NCBI GenBank assembly: GCA_022575985.1
Contig: JAKSXM010000132.1
Location: 2,542,001 to 2,606,000 of the forward strand
Length of the DNA: 64,000 bases
DNA from: Anagrus nilaparvatae
Lineage: Eukaryota; Arthropoda; Insecta; Hymenoptera; Mymaridae
Direction: 5' to 3'
In this document: one piece after another, positions 35,366-45,591 of the stretch
How the letters are laid out: every line of letters starts with the position of its first letter
How positions within the stretch are numbered: position 1 is the stretch's first letter
Translations under genes and position numbers: made by a program
The notes under the pieces: model-generated
Seen by the model: the letters and a program-made list of their open reading frames with translations, nothing else
What the model was told of the DNA's origin: nothing
Databases searched by the model: none

Positions 35366-38300
35366 TTGATTGAAATATGTTTTTCAATACTCAAAAAAAT
35401 TTTGAATATATTTATAGGTGGTAAACTACCTAAAATGCGGCTGCGAATCAAATTACGTAAATATCAAATTTTAGTTTCCAAGCATTTTCAGAACCTTGGC
35501 AAGGCATTACCCCGAATTTCTTTTTACGATATTAATCTAATTCTATGCCAAGACTCCCAAAAAATTTTTGAGCCCATTTTAAGAGGGTTAAGTTGGTCAA
35601 ATTAAGTCGATTAAAGATTGGTCATTTTTTGAAAAACAGCTTTTTTAGAATTTCCTGGGATCTGACCCCAACTATTGGTTTCTTATATTGATTTAAATAT
35701 GTTCCTCAAAACTCAAAAAAATTTTGGACATATTCCCAGGTGGTAAACTACCTCAAATGCGGCTGCGATACAAATTACGTAAATAACGTATTTTAGTTTC
35801 CAAGCATTTTCAGAACCTTGGCAAGGCATTACCCCGAATTTCTTTTTACGATATTAATCTAATTCTGTGCCAAGACTCCCAAAAAATTTTTGAGAACTTT
35901 TTAAGGGGGTTAAGTTGGTCAAATTAAGTCGATTAAAGATTGGTCATTTTTGGAAAATCCGCTTTTCTGAATTTCATGAGATCTGACTCCAACAATAGGT
36001 TTCTTATTTTGATTTAAATATGTTCCTCAAAACTCAAAAAAATTTTGGACATATTCCCAGGTGGTAAACTACCTCAAATGCGGCTGCGATACAAATTACG
36101 TAAATAACGTATTTTAGTTTCCAAGCATTTTCAGAACCATGGCAAGGCATTACCCCGAATTTCTTTTTACGATATTAATTTAATTCTGTGCCAAGACTCC
36201 CAAAAAATTTTTGAGAACTTTTTAAGGGGGTTAAGTTGGTCAAATTAAGTCGATTAAAGATTGGTCATTTTTGGAAAATCCGCTTTTCTGAATTTCATGG
36301 GATCTGACTCCAACTATTGGTTTCTTATTTTGAATTAAATATGTTCCTCAAAACTTAAAAAAATTTTGGACATATTCCCAGGTGGTAAACTACCTCAAAT
36401 GCGGCTGCGATACAAATTACGTAAATAACGTATTTTAGTTTCCAAGCATTTTCAGAACCTTGGCAGGGCATTACCCCGAATTTCTTTTTACGATACTAAT
36501 CTAATTCAGTGCCAAGAATCCCAAAAAATTTTTGAGCCCATTTAAAGGGGGTTAAGTTGGTCAAATTAAGTCGATTAAAGATTGGTCATTTTTGGAAAAA
36601 CAGCTTTTTTAAAATCTCCTGGGATCTGACCCCAACTATTGGTTTCTTATATTGATTTAAATACGTTGCTCAATAGTCAAAAAAATTTTGGACATATTCC
36701 CAGGTGGTAAACTACCTAAAATGCGGCTGCGATTCAAATTACGTAAATATCGTATTATAGTTTCCAAGCATTTTCAGAACCTTGGCAAGGCATTACCCCG
36801 AATTTCTTTTTACGATATTAATCTAATTCTGTGCCAAGACTCCCGAAAAATTTTTGAGACCTTTTTAAGGGGGTTAAGTTGGTCAAATTAAGTCGATTAA
36901 AGATTGCTCATTTTTGGAAAATCCGTTTTTTTGAATTTCATAGGATCTCACTCCAACTATTGTTTTCTTATTTTAATTTAAATATGTTCCTCAATACTCA
37001 AAAAAAATTTGGACATATTCCTAGGTGGGAAACTACCTAAAATGCGGCTACGAATAAAATTACATAAATATCGAATTTTAATTTCCAAGCATTTTCAGAA
37101 CCTTGGCAGGGCATTACCCCGAATTTCTTTTTACGATATTTATCTAATTCTGTGCCAAGACTCCCAAAAAATTTTTGAGCCCATTTTAAGGGGGTTAAGT
37201 TGGTCAAATTAAGTCGATTAAAGATTGGTCATTTTTTGAAAAACAGCTTTTTTAGAATTTCCTGGGATCGACCCAGCCTATTGGTTTCTTATATTGATTT
37301 AAATATGATCCTCAATACTCAAAAAAATTTTTGACATATTCCCAGGTGGTAAACTACAAAAAATGCGGCTGCGATTCATATTACGTAAATACCGTATTAT
37401 AGTTTCCAAGCATTTTAAGAACCTTGGCAAGGCATTACCCCGAATTTCTTTTTACGATATTAATCTAATTCTGTGCCAAGACTCCCAAAAAATTTTTGAG
37501 AACTTTTTAAAGGGGTTAAGTTGGTCAAATTAAGTCGATTAAAGATTGGTCATTTTTGGAAAATCCGCTTTTCTGAATTTCATGAGATCTGACTCCAACT
37601 ATTGGTTTCTTATTTTGATTTAAATATGTTCCTCAAAACTCAAAAAAAATTTGTACATATTCCTAGTTGGTAAACTACCTAAAATGCGGCTGCGAATAAA
37701 ATTACATAAATATCGAATTTTAGTTTCCAAGCATTTTCAGAACCTTGGCAGGGCATTACCCCGAATTTCTTTTTACGATATTAATCTAATTCTGTGCCTA
37801 GACTCCCAAAAAATTTTTGAGCCCATTTTAAGGGGGTTAAGTTGGTCAAATTAAAACGATTAATAATTTGTCATTTTTAGAAAAAAAGCTTTTTCAGAAT
37901 TTCATGGGATCTGGCCCCATCTATTGTTTTCTTGTGTTGATTGAAACATGTTTCTCATTACTCAAAAGAATTTTGGACATATGCCTAGGTAATAAACTGC
38001 CTCAAATGCGGTTGCGAATCAAATTACATAAATATCGAATTTTAGTTTTCAAGCATTTTCAGAACCTTGGCAGGACATTACCCCAAATTTCTTTTTACGA
38101 TATTAATCTAATTCTGTGCCAAGACTTCCAAAAAATTTTTGAGCTCATTTTAAAGGGGTTAGGTTGGTTAAATTAAGTCGATTAAAGACTTATCATTTTT
38201 GGAAAAACAGCTTTTTTAGAATTTCATGGGATCTTACCCCAACTATTGGTTTCTTATGTTGATTTAAATATGTTCCACAATAATCAAAAAAATTTTGGAC

Positions 38301-38695
38301 ATATTTCTAGGTGAAAAACTACCTCAAATGCGTCTGCGATAAAAATTACGTAAATATCGTATTTTAGTTTCCAAGCATTTTCAGAACCTCAGCAGGGCAT
38401 TACCCCGAATTTCTTTTTACGATATTAATCTGATTCTGTGCCAAAACTCCCAAAAAATTTTTGAGCCCATTTTAAGGGGGCTAAATTAATCAAATTAAGT
38501 CGTTTAAAGATTGGTCATTTTTGGAGAAACAGCTTTTTTAGAATTTCCTGGGATCTGACCCCAACTATTGTTTTCTAATGTTGATTGAAAAATGTTTCTC
38601 ACTACTCAAAAAATTTTTGGATATATTCCTAGGTGGTAAACTACCTCAAATGCGGATGCGATACAAATTACGTAAATATCGTATTTTAGTTACCA
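35366..38695 (+). repeat. Left arm: ~10.5 tandem units of ~321 bp, forward
   Basis: Each unit runs from GGTAAACTACCT through ATGCGGCTGCGA, TTCCAAGCATTTTCAGAACC, GGCATTACCCCGAATTTCTT, GTGCCAAGACTCCCAAAAAA, TTAAGTTGGTCAAATTAAGT, GATTAAAGATTGGTCATTTT. Unit ends recur at 35605, ~35926, ~36247, ~36569, 36891, 37212, ~37533, 37854, 38176 and ~38497. The last unit is cut off near CGTATTTTAGTTACCAATCT at the pseudo-centre. Units toward the centre (37868-38560) are more diverged. Confidence 0.95.
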
Positions 38696-41600
38696 ATCTT
38701 TAATGGACTTAATTTGACCAACTTAACCCCCTTAAAATGGGCTCAAAAATTTTTTGGGAGTCTTGGCACAGAATAAGATTAATATGGTAAAAAGAAATTC
38801 GAGGTAAAGTCCTGCCAAGGTTCTGAAAATGCTTGGAAACTAAAATACGATATTTACGTAATTTGAATCGCAGCCGCATTTTAGGTAGTTTACCACCTGG
38901 GAATATGTCCAAAATTTTTTTGAGTATTATGGAACATATTTAAATCAATATAAAAAAACAAAAGTTGGGGTCAGATCCCAGGAAATTCTATAAAAGCTCT
39001 TTTTCAAAAAATGACCAATCTTTAATCGACTTAATTTGACCAACTAAACCCACTTAAAATGGGCTCATAAATTTTTTGGGAGTCTTGGCACAGAATTAGA
39101 TTAATATCGTAAAAAGAAATTCGGGTTAATGCCCTGCCAAGGTTCTGAAAATGCTTGGAAACTAAAATTCGATATTTATGTAATTTTATTCGCAGCCGCA
39201 TTTTAGGTAGTTTACCACCTAGGAATATGTCTAAATTTTTTTTGAGTATTGAGGAACATATTTAAATCAAAATAAGAAAACAATAGTTGGAGTGAGATCC
39301 CATGAAATTCAAAAAAACGGATTTTCCAAAAATGACCAATCTTTAATCGACTTAATTTGACCAACTTAACCCTCTTAAAAAGGTCTCAAAAATTTTTTGG
39401 GAGTCTTGGCACAGAATTAGATTAATATCGTAAAAAGAAATTCGGGGTAATGCCTTGCCAAGGTTCTGAAAATTCTTGGAAACTATAATACGATATTTAC
39501 GTAATTTGAATCGCAGCCGCATTTTAGGTAGTTTACCACCTGGGAATATGTCCAAAATTTTTTTGACTATTGAGGAACGTATTTAAATCAATATAAGAAA
39601 CCAATAGTTGGGGTCAGATCCCAGGAAATTCTAAAAAAGCTGTTTTTCAAAAAATGACCAATCTATAATCGACTTAATTTGACCAACTTAACCCCCTTAA
39701 AATGGGCTTAAAAATTTTTTGGGAGTCTTGGCACGTAATTAGATTAATATGGTAAAAAGAAATTCGGGGTAATGCCTTTCCAAGGTTCTGAAAATGCTTG
39801 GAAACTAAAATACGATATTTACGTAATTTGTATCGCAGCCGCATTTGAGGCAGTTTACCACCTGGGAATATGCCCAAAATTTTTTTGAGTATTGAGGAAC
39901 ATATTTAAATCAATTTATGAAACCAATAGGCTGATTCAGATCCCAGGAAATTCTAAAGAAGCTGTTTTTCCAAGAATGACCAATCTTTAATCGACTTAAA
40001 TTGACCAAGTTAACCCCCTTAAAATGGGCTCAAAAATTTTTTGGGAGTCTTGGCACAGAATTAGATTTATATCGTAAAAATAAATTGGGGGTAATGCCCT
40101 GCCAAGGTTCTGAAAATGCTTGGAAACTAAAATTTGATACTAACGTAATTTGATTCGCATTCGCATTTTAGGTAGTTTACCACCTACGAATATGTTCAAA
40201 ATTTTTTTAAATATTGAAAGCATATTTTAATCAACATAAGAAACCGATAGTTGGGGTCAGATCCCAGGAAATTCTAAAAAAGCTGTTTTTCCAAAAATGA
40301 CCAATCTTTAATCGACTTAATTTGACCAACTTAACCCCCTTAAAATGGGCTCAAAAATTTTTTGGGAGTCTTGGCACTGAATTAGATTAGTATCGTAAAA
40401 AGAAATTCGGGGTAATGCCCTGCCAAGGTTCTGAAAATGCTTGGAAACTAAAATACGATATTTACGTAATTTGTATCGCAGCCGCATTTGAGGTAGTTTA
40501 CCACCTGGGAATATAGCCAAAATTTTTTTGAGTTTTGAGGAACATATTTAAATCAAAATAAGAAACCAATAAATGGAGTCAGATCCCAGGAAATTCTAAA
40601 AAAGCTGTTTTTCCAAAAATGACCAATCTTTAATCGACTTAATTTGACCAACTTAACCCCCTTAAAAAGTTCTCAAAAATTTTTTGGGAGTCTTGGCACA
40701 GAATTAGATTAATATCGTAAAAAGAAATTCGGGGTAATACCTTGCCAAGGTTCTGAAAATTCTTGGAAACTAAATTGCGTTATTTACGTAATTTGTATCG
40801 CAGCCGCATTTGAGGTAGTTTACCACCTGGGAATATGTCCAAAATTTTTTTGATTTTTGAGGAACATATTTAAATCAAAATAAGAAACCAATAGTTGGAG
40901 TCAGATCCCAGGAAATTCTAAAAAAGCTGTTTTTCCAAAAATGGCCAATCTTTAATTGACTTAATTTGACCAACTTAACCCCCTTAAAATGGGCTCAAAA
41001 ATTTTTTGGGAGTCTTGGCACTGAATTAAATTAGTATCGTAAAAAGAAATTCGGGGTAATGCCCTGCCAAGGTTGTGAAAATGCTTGGAAACTATAATAC
41101 GATATTTACGTAATTTGAATCGCAGCCGCATTTTAGGTAGTTTACCACCTGGGAATATGTCCAAAATTTTTTTGACTATTAAGGAACGTATTTAAATCAA
41201 TATAAGAAACCAATAGTTGGGGTCAGATCCCAGGAAATTCTAAAAAAGCTGTTATTCCAAAAATGACCAATCTTTAATCGACTTAATTTGACCAACTTAA
41301 CCCCCTTAAAATGGGCTTAAAATTTTTTTGGGAGTCTTGGCACAGAATTAGATTAATATGGTAAAAAGAAATTCGGGGTAATGCCTTGCCAAAGTTCTGA
41401 AATTGCTTGGAAACTAAAATACGATATTTACGTAATTTGTATCGCAGCCGCATTTGAGGTAGTTTACCACCTGGGAATATAGCCAAAATTTTTTTGAGTT
41501 TTGAGGAACATATTTAAATCAAAATAAGAAACCAATAGTTGGAGTCAGATCCCAGGAAATTCTAAAAAAGCTGTTATTCCAAAAATGACCAATCTTTAAT

Positions 41601-41808
41601 CGACTTAATTTGACCAACTTAACCCCCTTAAAATGGGCTCAAAAATTTTTTGGGAGTCTTGGCACTGAATTAGATTAGTATCGGAAAAAGAAATTCGGGG
41701 TAATGCCCTGGCAAGGTTCTGAAAATGCTTGGAAACTATAATACGATATTTACGTAATTTGAATCGCAGCCGCATTATAGGTAGTTTACCACCTGGGAAT
41801 ATGTCCAA
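36688..41808. other. Recurrent 67-102 codon frames inside the tandem units
   Basis: Many units contain an open frame reading out from the unit, e.g. plus-strand 36688-36891, 37009-37212, 37651-37854 and 37868-38176 (102 codons), and minus-strand 38709-38912, 39352-39555, 40317-40520 and 41605-41808. The peptide core is GGKLPKMRLRFKLRKYR, then SKHFQNLGKALPRISFYD and LILCQDSQKIFE, always ending LSWSN and stop. It is basic with no signal peptide. Roughly half the units are broken by an in-frame TAA at the Arg-Lys-Tyr position. Conservation may simply reflect DNA-level homogenisation; not called as a gene. Confidence 0.35.
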
Positions 41809-44414
41809 AATTTTTTTGACTATTGAGGAACGTATTTAAATCAATATAAGAAACCAATAGTTGGGGTCAGATCCCAGGAAATTCTAAAAAAGCTGTTTTT
41901 CCAAAAATGACCAATCTTTAATCGACTTAATTTGACCAACTTAACCCCCTTAAAATGGGCTCAAAAATTTTTTGGGAGTCTTGGCACTGAATTAGATTAG
42001 TATCGTAAAAAGAAATTCGGGGTAATGCCCTGCCAAGGTTCTGAAAATGCTTGGAAACTAAAATACGTTATTTACGTAATTTGTATCGCAGCCGCATTTG
42101 AGGTAGTTTACCACCTGGGAATATGTCCAAAATTTTTTTGAGTTTTGAGGAACATATTTAATTCAAAATAAGAAACCAATAGTTGGAGTCAGATCCCATG
42201 AAATTCAGAAAAGCGGATTTTCCAAAAATGACCAATCTTTAATCGACTTAATTTGACCAACTTAACCCCCTTAAAAAGTTCTCAAAAATTTTTTGGTAGT
42301 CTTGGCACAGAATTAGATTAATACCGTAAAAAGAAATTCGGGGTAATGCCTTGCCAAGGTTCTGAAAATGCTTGGAAACTAAATTACGTTATTTACGTAA
42401 TTTGTATATCAGCCGCAATTGAGGTAGTTTACCACCTGGGAATATGTCCAAAATTTTTTTGAGTATTGAGGAACATATTTAAATCGAAATAAGAAACCAA
42501 TAGTTGGAGTCAGATCCCATGAAATTCAGAAAAGCAGATTTTCCAAAAATGACCAATCTTTAATCGATTTAATTTGACCAACTTAACCCCCTTAAAAAGT
42601 TCTCAAAAATTTTTTGGGAGTCTTGGCACAGAATTAGATTAATATCGTAAAAATAAATTCGGGGTAATGCCCTGCCAAGGTTCTGAAAATGCTTGGAAAG
42701 TAAAATTTGATACTTACGTAATTTGATTCGCATTCGCATTTTAGGTAGTTTACCACCTAGGAATATGTTCAAAATTTTTTTGAATATTAAAAAACATATT
42801 TTAATCAACATAAGAAACCGATAGTTGGGGTCAGATCCCAGGAAATTCTAAAAAAGCTGTTTTTCCAAAAATGACCAATCTTTAATCGACTTAATTTGAC
42901 CAACTTAACCCCCTTAAAATGGGCTCAAAAATTTTTTGGGAGTCTTGGCACTGAATTAGATTAGTATCGTAAAAAGAAATTCGGGGTAATGCCCTGCTAA
43001 GGTTCTGAAAATGTTTGGAAACTAAAATACGTTATTTACGTAATTTGTATCGCAGCCGCATTTGAGGTAGTTTACCACCTGGGAATATGTCCAAAATTTT
43101 TTTGAGTTTTGAGGAACATATTTAATTCAAAATAAGAAACCAATAGTTGGAGTCAGATCCCATGAAATTCAGAAAAGCGGATTTTCCAAAAATGACCAAT
43201 CTTTAATCGACTTAATTTGACCAACTTAACCCCCTTAAAAAGTTCTCAAAAATTTTTTGGGAGTCTTGGCACAGAATTAGATTAATATCGTAAAAAGAAA
43301 TTCGGGGTAATGCCTTGCCAAGGTTCTGAAAATGCTTGGAAACTAAAATACGTTATTTACGTAATTTGTATCGCAGCCGCATTTGAGGTAGTTTACCACC
43401 TGGGATTATGTCCAAAATTTTTTTGAGTTTTGAGGAACATATTTAAATCAAAATAAGAAACCAATAGTTGGAGTCAGATCCCATGAAATTTAGAAAAGCG
43501 GATTTTCCAAAAATGACCAATCTTTAATCGACTTAATCTGACCAACTTAACCCCCTTAAAAAGTTCTCAAAAATTTTTTGGGAGTCTTGGCAAAGAATTA
43601 GATTAATATCGTAAAAAGAAATTCGGGGTAATGCCTTGCCAAGGTTCTGAAAATGCTTGGAAACTAAAATACGTTATTTACGTAATTTGTATCGCAGCCG
43701 CATTTGAGGTAGTTTACCACCTGGGAATATGTCCAAAATTTTTTTGAGTTTTGAGGAACATATTTAAATCAAAATAAGAAACCAATAGTTGGAGTCAGAT
43801 CCCATGAAATTTAGAAAAGCGGATTTTCCAAAAATGACCAATCTTTAATCGACTTAATCTGACCAACTTAACCCCCTTAAAAAGTTCTCAAAAATTTTTT
43901 GGGAGTCTTGGCAAAGAATTAGATTAATATCGTAAAAAGAAATTCGGGGTAATGCCTTGCCAAGGTTCTGAAAATGCTTGGAAACTAAAATACGTTATTT
44001 ACGTAATTTGTATCCCAGCCGCATTTGAGGTAGTTTACCACCTGGGAATATGTCCAAAATTTTTTTGAGTTTTGAGGAACATATTTAAATCAATATAAGA
44101 AACCAATAGTTGGGGTCAGATCCCAGGAAATTCTAAAAAAGCTGTTTTTCAAAAAATGACCAATCTTTAATCGACTTAATTTGACCAACTTAACCCTCTT
44201 AAAATGGGCTCAAAAATTTTTTGGGAGTCTTGGCACAGAATTAGATTAATATCGTAAAAAGAAATTCGGGGTAATGCCCTTCCAAGGTTCTGAAAATGCT
44301 TGGAAACTAAAATTTGATATTTACGTAATTTGATTCGCAGCCGCATTTTAGGTAGTTTACCACCTATAAATATATTCAAAATTTTTTTGAGTATTGAAAA
44401 ACATATTTCAATCA
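38696..44414 (-). repeat. Right arm: 18 tandem units of ~322 bp, reverse
   Basis: The same unit as the left arm on the opposite strand, with unit boundaries near 38709, 39030, 39352, 39674, 39996, 40317, 40639, 40961, 41283, 41605, 41927, 42248, 42569, 42890, 43212, 43533, 43855 and 44176. Two sub-types alternate, told apart by GGGCTCAAAAAT versus AGTTCTCAAAAAT after the CCCCCTTAAAA block. Neighbouring units at ~43533 and ~43855 share private variants (AATCTGACC, GGCAAAGAATT), indicating very recent duplication. Unequal arm lengths indicate independent expansion of the right arm or loss on the left. Confidence 0.95.
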
Positions 44415-44650
44415 ACATAAGAAATTAGTAGTTGGTGAAGATCTCATCTAAGGATCTCAAAATCCTTTGAAGTGCGAGAATGATTTTTTATTGTATATTG
44501 TGGTTGATTTATTGGTTTTTATCTGTTTCTATCGGCTCCATATTTAATTTTTTGAAATTTTTACTATATTTATTTATTATATATACTTTTTAGCTGATTT
44601 GAGCTAAAAAAAAAATTTCGTTCATCGAACGGTCGAAACTTCAGCTACAT

Positions 44651-44658
44651 GCAAAACT
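44651..44658 (+). repeat. Right target-site duplication GCAAAACT
   Basis: An exact copy of 35123-35130, directly abutting the right terminus of the 9.5-kb foldback. Confidence 0.85.
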
Positions 44659-44770
44659 TGTGTATCATTATAAAATCATTATTTTTTTAAGGTTTTAGGT
44701 CTGGTTTTCTTAGTAAATACTTTAATTAAAAACTAAAAAAAAAAAATAAATTATTCTTGTTTTGAATTTA

Positions 44771-45581
44771 CGGAAGCCACATATTATCATGGAGAATTAG
44801 AGAGAGGGTGGGTAAATAGTCGAGAGACTTATTGAGAGACTTGTTGTGTGAGTTGTTGGGCGAGTTGTATACATTAGAAAATGAACTTTCTACGTTACCG
44901 GAAGGTTTTTGAGTTCGAGAAAAACGAATTTAAGGGAGAAAATTTTCAATTTTTCAACCAGAAATATTTTCCGATTTTTCAAAATGGCGGAAATAAAAAA
45001 TATTAAAATGAACATTCTACTTTATTGCGGGGTTTTTGAGGTCCAGAAAAACAAATTTCAGAAGGAAAATTTTCAATTTTTCACCCTAAAATATTTTCCA
45101 ATTTTTCAAGATGGCGGTCATAAAAAATATTAAAACGAATTTTAGAGGGAAAATTTTCAATTTTACTTTTAAAATTCGTTTTTTTCAACCTCAAAAACCC
45201 ATCAGTAACGTACAATTTTCAGTTTCATATTCTTTTTATGTCCGTCATCTTGAAAAATCAGAAAATATTTCTGGGTGAAAAATTGAAAATTTTCTCCCTT
45301 AAAAATTCGTTTTTCTCGACCTCAAAAACGCGATAAAGTAGAATGTTCATTTTAATATTTTTTTATGTCCGCCATTATGAAAAATCGGAAAATATTTTAG
45401 AGTGAAAAATTGAAAATTTTCTCTTTGAAATTCATTTTCCTTGACTTCTAAAACCTTCCGATAACGTAGAAAGTTCATTTTCTAATGTATTACAACTCGC
45501 CCAACAAGTCTCTCAACAAGTCTCTCGACTATTTACCCACCCTCTCTCTAATTCTCCATGATACTACCTATGTGGCTTCCG
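44771..45581. mobile_element. 811-bp foldback element with 9-10 bp target duplication
   Basis: The left end CGGAAGCCACATA mirrors the right end TATGTGGCTTCCG. The arms continue through GGAGAATTAGAGAGAGGGTG and CACCCTCTCTCTAATTCTCC, then TTCTACGTTACCGGAAGG and CCTTCCGATAACGTAGAA. The middle holds several partial direct/inverted copies of a block containing AAAATTTTCAATTTTTCA and an AAAATGGCGG or CCGCCAT motif. The flanks TTTGAATTTA (44761-44770) and TATGAATTTA (45582-45591) match at 9 of 10 positions, fitting a MULE-like duplication. No transposase frame. Confidence 0.85.
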
Positions 45582-45591
45582 TATGAATTTA

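Larger units (their letters stand above)
35131..44650. mobile_element. 9.5-kb foldback element with arms of ~321-bp tandem units
   Basis: The left terminus ATGTAGCTGAAGTTTCGACC (35131 on) is mirrored exactly by the right terminus ending AGCTACAT at 44650. Some 235 bp of non-repeated sequence at each end (35131-~35365 and ~44415-44650) are near-identical inverted copies. Inside, tandem ~321/322-bp units point rightward in the left arm (about 10.5 units to ~38695) and leftward in the right arm (18 units). Perfect 8-bp direct repeats GCAAAACT flank the whole. No transposase is encoded, so it must be mobilised in trans. Drosophila Foldback and Galileo elements, and MULE foldbacks, have the same architecture, but the sequence is not recognised. 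The terminus lacks a CAG-type hAT start, so superfamily is open. Confidence 0.92.

Noticed and set aside
35131..44650. Giant palindrome as an assembly or sequencing-hairpin artefact
   Set aside because: Arms have different unit numbers and private variants, and the structure is bordered by a perfect 8-bp direct repeat in unique flanks. A hairpin artefact would give symmetric arms and no target duplication. Long-read confirmation would still be useful.
35131..44650. CRISPR array
   Set aside because: Units are ~321 bp, repeats are continuous without short unique spacers, the arms are inverted, and the DNA is eukaryotic.
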